This document shows, piece after piece, positions 17,215 through 24,737 of a stretch of DNA of 29,741 nt. Source of the stretch: Taishania sp045629585 (GTDB taxonomy: Bacteria; Bacteroidota; Bacteroidia; Flavobacteriales_D; Crocinitomicaceae); the NCBI GenBank assembly GCA_045629585.1, contig JAZQRM010000091.1, positions 1 to 29,741 on the forward strand. Direction: 5' to 3'. The notes beneath the pieces are model-generated. The model ran no database searches. It had not been told where the DNA came from and worked only from the letters and a program-made list of their open reading frames with translations. The translations under genes were made by a program, and so were the position numbers. The stretch's first letter is position 1, and the number at the start of each line of letters is the position of its first letter.

Positions 17215-17916
17215 ATGAAACGTTTAATATTACTGTTTACATTAGGAGTCGCAATTAGTGCATGCTCGCAACCTACAGCAAGTAAAGTGCTGAGCCCACA
17301 ATTAATTGGCGCAGAACAATTCCAAGAAGAAATCAAAAAAAACAACGTAACAATCATTGATGTACGTACTCCTCAAGAATTTAATGAAGGATATATAAGA
17401 GGAGCGATTAACATTGATTATAAATCAGCTACATTTGAAGATGACATCAAAAAATTAGATAAAGAACATCCCATTCTACTCTACTGTTTAGGTGGTGGTA
17501 GAAGTGCTGCAGCAGCTGAAATCTTAACCAATAATGGATTTGAAGTTATCGAGTTAGAAGGTGGTATAATGAATTGGAAAAACAATGATTTCCCTTTAGT
17601 CGGATATGAAGCTAAAGATGATGAATCGATCAATTACACTGCTCTTATCAACCAAGAAGGGATTGTTGTCATTGATTTTTATGCAGACTGGTGCGCTCCA
17701 TGCAAAAGAATGAAACCTAGTTTAGAAAAATTAGATAATGAAATAGGTGTAAAAGTGATACGCATTGATGCCGATAAAAATCCAGCACTTTGTAAACAAG
17801 AAAACATCACAGCTTTACCGGTTTTAAAATATTATAAAAAAGGTCAATTATTAAAAGTTCAAGAAGGTTTCATTGGAGAGAAAGAACTGTTTGAAACCGT
17901 AAATAGTTTAAAGTAA
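17215..17916 (+). CDS. Lipoprotein with rhodanese and thioredoxin domains
   Basis: 233 aa. Signal peptide with lipobox ISAC, lipidated C17. Residues ~30-128 form a rhodanese domain: DVRTPQEF at 49-56 and the active loop C91-LGGG-R96-S97, a complete CX4R loop. Residues ~138-233 form a thioredoxin domain with W159-CAPC-K164 and cis-Pro202 (ALPVLKYY). Both active sites look intact. It is predicted to work in the periplasm, tethered to a membrane, passing electrons or sulfane sulfur between thiols; the reductant and target are unknown. It is divergent from cutC, alone in its transcript, with a bidirectional terminator following. Domain calls are firm; the role is inferred. Confidence 0.92.
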   Translation: MKRLILLFTLGVAISACSQPTASKVLSPQLIGAEQFQEEIKKNNVTIIDVRTPQEFNEGYIRGAINIDYKSATFEDDIKKLDKEHPILLYCLGGGRSAAAAEILTNNGFEVIELEGGIMNWKNNDFPLVGYEAKDDESINYTALINQEGIVVIDFYADWCAPCKRMKPSLEKLDNEIGVKVIRIDADKNPALCKQENITALPVLKYYKKGQLLKVQEGFIGEKELFETVNSLK

Positions 17917-17937
17917 ACGAGAAATAATTCACTCAAA

Positions 17938-17972
17938 AAAAAAGGACTCTTTATTATAAGGAGTCCTTTTTT
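17938..17972. terminator. Bidirectional terminator between the rhodanese-thioredoxin and acyl-CoA ligase genes
   Basis: Stem AAAGGACTC (17941-17949) with GAGTCCTTT (17961-17969), an A-run before and T-run after, so it can serve both convergent genes. Confidence 0.85.
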
Positions 17973-17987
17973 AATTTTATCATTTTT

Positions 17988-19769
17988 TTAATTTTCGTTG
18001 AATATCAGCTGATAATCCGCTTTATACTTTTCAATGATAATTTTTCTTTTAAACTTTAAAGTCGGAGTCAACTCTCCTGTTTCTACTGAAAATTCATTGG
18101 CAAGTATAGCGATTTTCTTGATTTGCTCCCAATTTCCAAATTCTTGATTAATCCTAGAAACTTCTTTTTCAATTTTTGCTTTAACAACAGCTGATCTTAA
18201 AAAATCTTCTTTTGATAATTTAGCCTCTTCCAGATTTTTAAACTTGGCCCAATTCAACATTTCTGTATAGGAAGGAACAATAAAAGCCGCTGGAAATTTT
18301 TCACCTTCACCAATAACCATTATCTGCTCAATGTACTTGGATTCACCAAATTTATTTTCCATTTGTTGAGGAATAATATACTTTCCTCCCGAAGTTTTAA
18401 AAATTTCTTTCTTGCGATCTGTTATTTTAAGATACTTTCCATCTACTAATTCACCAATATCACCAGTATGTAACCATCCATCAACAATTACTTTTGCCGT
18501 TTCTTCAGGTTTATTATAATACCCCTTCATCACCATTCCACCGCGAACAAGAATCTCACCATCCTCGGCAAATTTGACTTCTGCATTAATAAGCATCGGA
18601 CCAACTGTTCCTATTTTTCGACCGCGCTTTAAACAATTCACAGATACACATGGTGAAGTCTCTGTTAATCCATACCCCTCTAATAAAGGGATTCCTGCAG
18701 CAAGAAACAAACGTAACAATCTCTCCTGCATAGCTGCAGAGCCTACCGTACATCCTTTAACCTCCCCTCCTAGTGCTTCTACCCACTTATTAAAGACTAG
18801 TTTACGAGCAACGGCTAATTGTAAATTATACCAAAGTGATCTGTTTTCAATTTCGTATTTTTCACCTACAGAAATTGCCCAAAAGAAAATTTTCTTCTTC
18901 ATTTCAGGCAAGGTATTTCCGGTTGCCATGATTTTACCATACACTTTTTCTAATACTCTAGGAACCGCACCAAAAATATGAGGCTTCACCTCCTTGAAGT
19001 TTTCACCTAATGTATCTAATGATTCTGCAAAATAAATTGTATTCCCCTTATTTATGTAGATATAATGAAACATTCTTTCATAAGCATGACAAACAGGTAA
19101 AAAAGTCAACGCTCGATCATACGCGTCTGTAGGTGTAGCAAAGGAAGTACCTGTTATTTCAGCAATCATATTGTTATGAGTCAACATAACTCCTTTTGGA
19201 TCGCCTGTTGTACCAGAAGTATAGATTAAAGTTAACAAATCCTCTCCTTTAACCGCATTTTTACGCTTTTCGAGCAGTTGAGGTTCATTTGTCTCCTGAT
19301 AGTCTAAAATTGATTTCCAATATTTAGCTTCTGGAATTTTATTGAATGTGAAGATTTCTACTAATAAAGGTAATTCATTACGTATAGAATCAATCTTTGA
19401 AAACAAATCAATCGATGATACAAAGGCATATTTAATACCCGCATCATTAAAAATATAACGATAATCTCTGGTTGAAATATTAGGATAAACGGCAACCAAT
19501 ACCGCTCCTATTTGTTGAACAGCGATGTCAATGATGTTCCATTCTACACGATTTTCTGTAACAAGACCGATTTTATCACCTTGCTCCACACCCATATTTA
19601 TAAGTGCTTTAGAAACCTGTGAAGCAAAAGTTAAGAACTCACTTGTATGCATTTTTTCCCAAGAACCATTCTTCTTAGTTGCAAACATCTCTAAATCGGG
19701 GTACTTTTCTAATTGAGCATATACTAAATCAAATACTCTTTCAGGTAATTTTTCTGTTTGATTTTCCAT
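17988..19769 (-). CDS. Long-chain fatty acid--CoA ligase
   Basis: 593 aa, AMP-forming acyl-CoA synthetase. The P-loop-like motif LIYTSGTTGDPKGVMLTHNN is at 181-200, the adenine-contacting GYGLTET at 365-371, the ribose-binding Asp in HTGDIG at 434-439, and the hinge/C-terminal motif DRKKEIFKTSGGKYI at 451-465. Length fits the FAA1/FadD-15-like long-chain class. It activates free fatty acids with ATP and CoA for beta-oxidation or phospholipid synthesis. The C-terminal catalytic Lys probably lies in TLKFKRKII near residue 580. Start ATG at 19769 agrees with the family N-terminus. No clear promoter is seen; the 632 bp upstream hold a hairpin and inverted repeat. Confidence 0.94.
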   Translation of the reverse strand: MENQTEKLPERVFDLVYAQLEKYPDLEMFATKKNGSWEKMHTSEFLTFASQVSKALINMGVEQGDKIGLVTENRVEWNIIDIAVQQIGAVLVAVYPNISTRDYRYIFNDAGIKYAFVSSIDLFSKIDSIRNELPLLVEIFTFNKIPEAKYWKSILDYQETNEPQLLEKRKNAVKGEDLLTLIYTSGTTGDPKGVMLTHNNMIAEITGTSFATPTDAYDRALTFLPVCHAYERMFHYIYINKGNTIYFAESLDTLGENFKEVKPHIFGAVPRVLEKVYGKIMATGNTLPEMKKKIFFWAISVGEKYEIENRSLWYNLQLAVARKLVFNKWVEALGGEVKGCTVGSAAMQERLLRLFLAAGIPLLEGYGLTETSPCVSVNCLKRGRKIGTVGPMLINAEVKFAEDGEILVRGGMVMKGYYNKPEETAKVIVDGWLHTGDIGELVDGKYLKITDRKKEIFKTSGGKYIIPQQMENKFGESKYIEQIMVIGEGEKFPAAFIVPSYTEMLNWAKFKNLEEAKLSKEDFLRSAVVKAKIEKEVSRINQEFGNWEQIKKIAILANEFSVETGELTPTLKFKRKIIIEKYKADYQLIFNEN

Positions 19770-19884
19770 ATATTTTAATAGCTAACATCTCAAATTTCGG
19801 AAAAAAAACGCTCTGTTTTTATTGAATTAGAACATTTTATCACTTACAAATCATAACAAAAACTAAATCAACTCATTTACAATT

Positions 19885-19936
19885 AATTATGCACGCATAT
19901 TTATATAAGTAAAGCAAAATATATGCATGCATAATT
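19885..19936. repeat. 16-bp inverted repeat upstream of the acyl-CoA ligase gene
   Basis: AATTATGCACGCATAT (19885-19900) and ATATGCATGCATAATT (19921-19936) pair over 15 of 16 positions (one C-A mismatch) with a 20-nt spacer. The second arm contains the palindrome ATGCAT. It lies ~115 bp upstream of the ligase ATG. Either a regulator site or a hairpin in a transcript; not followed by a T-run. Confidence 0.5.
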
Positions 19937-19940
19937 TCCA

Positions 19941-19975
19941 TAAAAAATCCCGTAATCAGAAAAGATTCGGGATTT
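19941..19975 (-). terminator. Terminator-like hairpin with no obvious minus-strand gene before it
   Basis: Left arm 19945-19957 and right arm 19964-19975 pair over 12 bp with one bulged T and a 6-nt loop; on the minus strand a run of six T follows. A minus-strand terminator here implies transcription entering from above 19975, where I find no gene. Confidence 0.6.
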
Positions 19976-20401
19976 GATTTACCTAACCGCGTAATATTGA
20001 TTAAAAAATAGACTTTTTTGAATTAACTTATTTTTTATAAAAGACGTATAACAAATCTTGTACCAAAAAAAATGGGTTTGAGCCGAGCGCTGAGATTCGG
20101 AACTAAAAATAGAATTTTAAAACAACGAAAAAAAACTGATGTAAAGACTACTATAAACAGCTATTCAAGGAGAAAAGAAAGTTCAATCCTTTAAACTTAT
20201 CAACGAATTAAAACTGTAATAAAAAAAGACAGTAAGCCTTGTTAGTTTTATAAATCAAAATTGAGGTTTCATAAACCACAACAAATAAATCATCACTTAA
20301 TTGATAATCAAACAATTATGCTTTGTAAATTTATCACAACAAACAACGATGACGGAACCGAAAAGCCAATATAGAGTAGGGAAATAAACTAAAACAAAAT
20401 T

Positions 20402-20790
20402 ATGAATTGGTACTTAAAAGTGATTAAATCGGCTTTTGATTTTAACTCAAGAGCTAGAAGAAAAGAATATTGGATGTTCTTTTTAATTAACATGATAATT
20501 TCAATTATCCTAATGATACTTGAAAATATATCGGGAATGTCAAATCCAGAATCAGGTTTGGGAATTTTAAGTGGTTTATATTCTTTAGTAATGATTATCC
20601 CTGGTTTAGCGGTTGCTGTTAGACGTATGCACGATATCGATAAAAGTGGTTGGATGTTATTACTTGGTTTAATTCCTTTCGTCGGGGAATTATCCTATTG
20701 ATCTTTTTAGCTAAAGATGGAGATAGAGGGACTAATAATTACGGGCCTAACCCAAAAACAATAGTTGAAAATGTAAATATCGTAGGATAA
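20402..20790 (+). pseudogene. DUF805 membrane protein gene with a -1 frameshift
   Basis: The 5' frame encodes 99 residues of a DUF805 protein: FDFNSRARRKEYWMF, two membrane segments, then VRRMHDIDKSGWMLLLGLIPFVG, and stops at TGA 20699-20701. The missing C-terminus continues in another frame from about 20689 (IILLIFLAKDGDRGTNNYGPNPK), ending at TAA 20788-20790; this is exactly the family's usual third membrane helix and tail. The frames change at GGGG (20684-20687). One extra G would restore a 129-residue protein. So it is either a recent one-base deletion or a sequencing error in a homopolymer. DUF805 proteins are small inner-membrane proteins of unknown function. A hairpin follows the restored stop codon, as expected for an intact transcription unit. 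Confidence 0.85.
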
Positions 20791-20800
20791 AACAACAATA

Positions 20801-20837
20801 ACTCTCCCCCTATCTAATTTATAGAGGGAGAGTTTAA
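20801..20837 (+). terminator. Terminator after the DUF805 gene
   Basis: ACTCTCCC (20801-20808) pairs with GGGAGAGT (20826-20833), extended by CTAT/ATAG across one mismatch; only a short T stretch follows, so it is moderate in strength. Confidence 0.6.
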
Positions 20838-20860
20838 TCTCCTATTGAAAATGAATTGCT

Positions 20861-22492
20861 TTACAATTCTATTTCACGAATACTTTCCATCTTTTTATAC
20901 GCTAAGAAGCCTTTGATATCCTCAAAATGCTCTTTTACGCGTTTGTTTCCAAACTCAAATACTTTTTCAGCCAAACCATCCAAGAAATCACGGTCGTGAG
21001 AAACCAAGATGATTGTTCCTTCAAAATCCTTCAACGCATCTTTTATGATATCCTTTGTACGCATATCCAAGTGGTTGGTAGGCTCATCCAGAATAAGAAG
21101 GTTATATGGCTCAAGCAATAATTTAATCATCGCTAAACGCGTTTTCTCCCCTCCTGAAAGGACTTTTACCTTTTTATTGATATCATCACCAGAGAACATA
21201 AATGCTCCCAACAATCCTTTAATTTGTGTACGAATATCCCCTTCAGCAATACGATCAACCGTTTCAAAAATGGTCATATCCTCATCTAATAAAGAAGCCT
21301 GGTTTTGAGCGAAGTAACCGATTTTAGCGTTATGTCCAATTTCACATTTCCCTTTGAAATCAATTTCCCCCATAATCGCTTTAATCATGGTTGATTTTCC
21401 TTCTCCATTCTTTCCAACCAAAGCCACTTTTTGCCCGCGTTCAATGACCATGTGTGCATTGTCAAATACAATATGATCTCCATAAGCTTTAGTCATTTCC
21501 TCCACAACTACTGGATATTGACCAGACCTTGGTGCTGGTGGGAATTTCAATCGTAAAGCAGAAGAATCTACTTCGTCCACTTCGATAATATCTAATTTCT
21601 CGAGCATTTTTACACGCGATTGCACTTGGTGAGTTTTCGAGTAGGTTCCTTTAAAACGCTCAATAAACTCCATATTCTCTGCAATCATCTTTTGTTGCTC
21701 GTCATATTGTTTTTGTTGCTGTTGACGACGTTCTTTACGCAATTCCAAATAGTCCGAATACTTCGCTTTATAATCGTAAATGCGCCCCATCGTCACCTCT
21801 ATCGTACGATTCGTAATATTATCGACAAATGCACGGTCGTGAGAGATCACCATCACAGCCTTAGCACCATTTTTCAAGAAGTCTTCCAACCATTGAATCG
21901 ATTCAATATCCAAGTGGTTTGTCGGCTCATCTAAAAGAATCAAATCCGGTTTACGCAAAAGCATTTTCGCTAATTCGATACGCATACGCCATCCTCCAGA
22001 AAACTCAGAAGTCGGACGATCCAGATCATTTTGTGTAAATCCCATTCCTTTTAACACCTTCTCGACCTCTGCCTCGAAGTTGATTTCCTCAATAGAATAA
22101 TACTTTTCGCTCACCTCAGACACGCGCTCGATCAACTTCATGTACGAATCACTTTCATAATCCGTACGAATGGTCAATTGCTCGTTCAAGTCCTCAATTT
22201 CCTTCTTCATTTCGAAGATTTCCTTAAACGCTTTGGCCGCCTCTTCACGCACCGTCGAATCATCTTCTGTCAATAAGTGTTGCGGTAAGTAAGCGATTAC
22301 AGCATCCTTTGGCGCAGCAATGTTCCCGCTAGATGGTTTACTTAATCCGGCTACAATCTTCATAAGCGTCGACTTCCCGGCACCATTTTTCCCCATCAAG
22401 GCGATTTTATCATTTTCATTGATGGCGAAGTTCACTCCACTAAATAAGGTGGTTGAACCAAATTGCACGCCTAAATCAGCAACTGTAATCAT
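20861..22492 (-). CDS. ABC-F family ATPase
   Basis: 543 aa with two ABC domains and no membrane segments. Domain 1 has Walker A GKNGAGKST (34-42), signature SGGWRMR and Walker B/H-loop LLDEPTNHLD; domain 2 has Walker A GKNGEGKST, signature LSGGEKTR and LILDEPTNHLD. Between them lies a charged linker (~240-300, rich in Q, K, R and E) that in ABC-F proteins reaches the ribosomal peptidyl-transferase region. The arrangement is close to YbiT/Uup-like housekeeping members. These proteins act on stalled or antibiotic-bound ribosomes; a resistance role cannot be read from the sequence. A -7 box TATCTTTG lies 20 bp upstream. Confidence 0.93.
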   Translation of the reverse strand: MITVADLGVQFGSTTLFSGVNFAINENDKIALMGKNGAGKSTLMKIVAGLSKPSSGNIAAPKDAVIAYLPQHLLTEDDSTVREEAAKAFKEIFEMKKEIEDLNEQLTIRTDYESDSYMKLIERVSEVSEKYYSIEEINFEAEVEKVLKGMGFTQNDLDRPTSEFSGGWRMRIELAKMLLRKPDLILLDEPTNHLDIESIQWLEDFLKNGAKAVMVISHDRAFVDNITNRTIEVTMGRIYDYKAKYSDYLELRKERRQQQQKQYDEQQKMIAENMEFIERFKGTYSKTHQVQSRVKMLEKLDIIEVDEVDSSALRLKFPPAPRSGQYPVVVEEMTKAYGDHIVFDNAHMVIERGQKVALVGKNGEGKSTMIKAIMGEIDFKGKCEIGHNAKIGYFAQNQASLLDEDMTIFETVDRIAEGDIRTQIKGLLGAFMFSGDDINKKVKVLSGGEKTRLAMIKLLLEPYNLLILDEPTNHLDMRTKDIIKDALKDFEGTIILVSHDRDFLDGLAEKVFEFGNKRVKEHFEDIKGFLAYKKMESIREIEL

Positions 22493-22512
22493 AATTATAA
22501 ATATAAGTGCTG

Positions 22513-22520
22513 CAAAGATA
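22513..22520 (-). promoter_or_regulatory. -7 box of the ABC-F gene
   Basis: Minus-strand TATCTTTG matches TAnnTTTG, 20 nt before the ATG at 22492. No TTG is found at 17-23 bp upstream. Confidence 0.4.
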
Positions 22521-22761
22521 CGTGCTAACTTTTACCTATGGAAGTGTTTTATACCTCATAATTTCCTGCAAGGAAACTAATTTTGAAAAAAAAATTAAAA
22601 TTAAGATGTCTAATACAATTTAACATATACATTAGACTCAAATTCAACTATTTAAAAAATATTAATCAAATACGATCTGCTTAAGAAACAATTCAAAGGA
22701 TGAATTTTACTTAATAAAAATTTTTGCCGAAATTTACTAATAATTTTAAAATAGATTAGAC

Positions 22762-23178
22762 ATGAATACTACACTCCCCCTTTCTGACAAAAGCTCAAGG
22801 AGCATTATTGTTAAATGTGCGGCATTAATCGTATTCCTTTTGTTGTTGAATTTCTTCAACTACTTTTTCCACTTTGTGCTACCATAAAGTGTTGAATGGA
22901 ATTTTATATTCACGTTTGCCTTTGCGGGTTTAATCAACTTTACGCCCATCAAGCTTACTACAAACATTAAACTTTTAGCAGTAGGTACCTACTTTGTGAT
23001 TGTATATATTATTCTATTTGCAAGTGGTTCCGATTTCCATGCATTCAAATTGTTTCATATTTGTTTGGGGTTATTCTTGGTTGGAAAAGATAAATCTATC
23101 TATCAAAACATAGGAGTAACGATTGCTGTAATTTTACTGAATTTCCTTTTCATAGCTGATAAAGTAGCGAGTTTATAG
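22762..23178 (+). pseudogene. Small membrane protein gene interrupted by an in-frame TAA
   Basis: From the ATG at 22762 one frame encodes 41 residues with a hydrophobic helix (AALIVFLLLLNFFNYFFHF), meets TAA at 22885-22887, and then continues with no further stop for 96 more codons to TAG at 23176-23178. The downstream part holds three further hydrophobic segments (FIFTFAFAGLINF, LLAVGTYFVIVYIILFA, VTIAVILLNFLFIA), so the whole 138-codon frame reads as a single four-helix membrane protein. A C-to-T or similar change creating TAA is the simplest explanation. I do not recognise the family. A short protein starting inside the second half is possible but no good start is seen. Confidence 0.65.
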
Positions 23179-23184
23179 AGGAGT

Positions 23185-23262
23185 TGGGCGTTTACCCCAA
23201 TCTTCAATTGGAGGTCGGGCTTTCCGCGCTACATGGTAGCTAGCTACTATCCCTAACGCGAA
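23185..23262. repeat. Structured intergenic element, possible dispersed Bacteroidota repeat
   Basis: Just after the interrupted gene, GC-richer than its surroundings. It contains CCAAT/ATTGG arms (about 23198-23212), the segment TCGGGCTTTCCGCGCTAC, the perfect 12-bp palindrome GTAGCTAGCTAC (23236-23247) and ends ATCCCTAACGCG. From memory, GGGCTTTCCGC...ATCCCTAACGC strings recur between genes in flavobacterial genomes; only one copy is visible here, so repeat status is not shown by this window. Confidence 0.45.
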
Positions 23263-23410
23263 CTCAAAGTGAAATCGTAATGACTTTCCGTTAAAGTGAT
23301 TTTATGACGTCCTATTTTTTTAATTGGGTCACTTCATCCTACAAAACATCGCCCTTTCTTCAAAAGAACTCTCCTATTTTACACCTAACCTTAGGTTAAA
23401 AGCTAAGAAT

Positions 23411-24058
23411 ATGGTATCTATTAAAATATGGAGCTACTTAATGTGTCCATTTTGCTACATTGGAAAAAGTCACTTAACAACAGCAATAAAAGAATTGGGA
23501 ATAGAGAACGATGTTCAAATTGAATGGAAATCCTTTCAATTTGAACCAACTCTTCCGGAAGAATCTATTTTAATGAAAGATTCCGATTATTTCACAAAAC
23601 GCAAAGGTTTTGCACCTGACCAAGTTGCTCAAATGCATGAAAATGTTGCACAAATGGGTAAAGCCGCTGGCGTAGAAATGAATTTCGATAAAGTTTATCT
23701 GGTAAACAGCACAAAAGCGCACTGTGTTTTGAAATTAGCTAAGGAACGTGGATTGGCCAATGAAGCACAAGAATTATTGTTCAAAGCCTATTTTACCGAT
23801 GGTAAAGACTTAGGCCATCTCGCTCAGTTAACCAGTGTCGTAAATGAATTAGGAATAACCGAAACGGAAATTGAAGCGGCTTTGAAAGATGAACATATTG
23901 TACAAGAAATTCAGCAAGACATTCACGAAGCACAACAAGTGGGGGTACGTGGGGTACCATTCTTTGTATTTCAAGATAAGTATGCTTTATCTGGAGCGCA
24001 ACCTACTGAGAACTATAAAGAAGTACTAAACAATCTGATCAACAATCATCTTGACTAA
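23411..24058 (+). CDS. DsbA-family (FrnE-like) oxidoreductase
   Basis: 215 aa from the ATG at 23411. An in-frame TTG at 23324 would add 29 residues unlike the family, so the ATG is preferred. The thioredoxin-fold starts with VSIKIWSYLMCPFCYIG, active-site C12-PF-C15, and the cis-Pro loop is GVRGVPFF near 185. A helical insertion between them (residues ~60-150) is typical of the FrnE/2-hydroxychromene isomerase-like branch. No signal peptide, so cytosolic; FrnE-like proteins act in thiol-disulfide exchange during oxidative stress. It ends 3 nt from the convergent gene at 24062. A 13-bp palindrome (23386-23398) lies 12 bp before the start. Confidence 0.92.
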   Translation: MVSIKIWSYLMCPFCYIGKSHLTTAIKELGIENDVQIEWKSFQFEPTLPEESILMKDSDYFTKRKGFAPDQVAQMHENVAQMGKAAGVEMNFDKVYLVNSTKAHCVLKLAKERGLANEAQELLFKAYFTDGKDLGHLAQLTSVVNELGITETEIEAALKDEHIVQEIQQDIHEAQQVGVRGVPFFVFQDKYALSGAQPTENYKEVLNNLINNHLD

Positions 24059-24061
24059 ACA

Positions 24062-24601
24062 TCAATTAGCATATGACATGTAAGTCATCCTTTGAGGTTG
24101 AATATGATCTATCAAAACCGCATAAGTATGATCTATATTATTCCGATACATAGATGAACTAATCGTTATCGGTGTCTTAAAGAGCAACATTTTTAATGTA
24201 ATTAGACATCTTGAAAAGATAGATTTCTTACTGATATATTTTTGAGGACAATACAGATATACACGGATTTGATCCATATTAAATCTTTTAACTCTCTTTA
24301 TTGATTTTACGTCTTCCCAAGCAACATGTCCTAAAGATAGATAGGTCGAAGCATCTATAAGTCCGCTTTCAGTAATTTTGAAAGCCACTTCAGATTTCCA
24401 ATTTTTAGGAGAAATCATCACTGCAATTAAAGAAAGAAAGATGGTCAATCCAATTAAGAAAGCGAAGTTAGCAGGAAAATCCTCAAAGTTATTGATTAAG
24501 AGAGAAACTATAATAATTTCTAGAAATACGCAGTTAACGACAATTATGGCTAAAACCAAATATTTAACAGCGTCTTTGTGTATAATAGCATTTATTCTCA
24601 T
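24062..24601 (-). CDS. Small membrane protein, STM3941-like
   Basis: 179 aa. Two N-terminal membrane helices (~14-36 and ~44-63) are followed by a soluble beta-rich domain with FKITESGLIDASTYLSLGHVAWEDVKSIK, a layout like the STM3941/PH-like membrane proteins whose strand pair ends in a W-E/D-D-I motif. That family has no known function. It ends 3 nt from the DsbA-like gene on the other strand, with no terminator visible between them. The start ATG at 24601 gives a good first helix. Confidence 0.7.
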   Translation of the reverse strand: MRINAIIHKDAVKYLVLAIIVVNCVFLEIIIVSLLINNFEDFPANFAFLIGLTIFLSLIAVMISPKNWKSEVAFKITESGLIDASTYLSLGHVAWEDVKSIKRVKRFNMDQIRVYLYCPQKYISKKSIFSRCLITLKMLLFKTPITISSSMYRNNIDHTYAVLIDHIQPQRMTYMSYAN

Positions 24602-24680
24602 ACAAATTAATTAGTCGTTAGGTGTAGGTGATTAATGGTCTTTTTATCGAAAAGTTCGATGTCTTTACTAAATATAAAAC

Positions 24681-24717
24681 AAAAAAAAGAGTGTTACTAA
24701 TGAACACTCCTTTTTTT
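24681..24717 (-). terminator. Terminator of fabI
   Basis: Stem GAGTGTT (24689-24695) with AACACTC (24703-24709), A-run before and T-run after. It lies 21 bp beyond the fabI stop; the plus strand has no gene reading into it. Confidence 0.85.
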
Positions 24718-24737
24718 AAGATTTTTTAAGAAAACAA

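Larger units (their letters stand above)
19770..20401. other. 632-bp intergenic region without a convincing gene
   Basis: AT-rich DNA between the divergent acyl-CoA ligase and DUF805 genes. It holds a 16-bp inverted repeat (19885-19936), a terminator-like hairpin (19945-19975) and a 40-codon basic reading frame (20072-20194, plus strand) that has no other support. A GC-richer patch at 20071-20100 (GAGCCGAGCGCTGAG) stands out but matches nothing I know. Confidence 0.5.

Noticed and set aside
18574..18981. 135-codon plus-strand open frame within the acyl-CoA ligase gene
   Set aside because: It is antisense to a well-supported enzyme gene and has no recognisable domain; an antisense shadow.
20684..20690. 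Programmed -1 ribosomal frameshift in the DUF805 gene
   Set aside because: The sequence TCGGGGA is not an X-XXY-YYZ slippery heptamer and no downstream pseudoknot is apparent; a one-base deletion or read error is simpler.
21009..21934. Several plus-strand open frames of about 100 codons inside the ABC-F gene
   Set aside because: They are antisense to conserved ATPase motifs and have no protein features of their own.
22885..22887. Stop-codon recoding of the internal TAA
   Set aside because: TAA is not a known site for selenocysteine or pyrrolysine insertion, and no other gene here has internal TAA; a nonsense mutation is more likely.
23185..23262. Possible integron attC site
   Set aside because: The GTT and AAC ends are in the opposite order to an attC site (RYYYAAC...GTTRRRY) and no integrase or cassette array is present.
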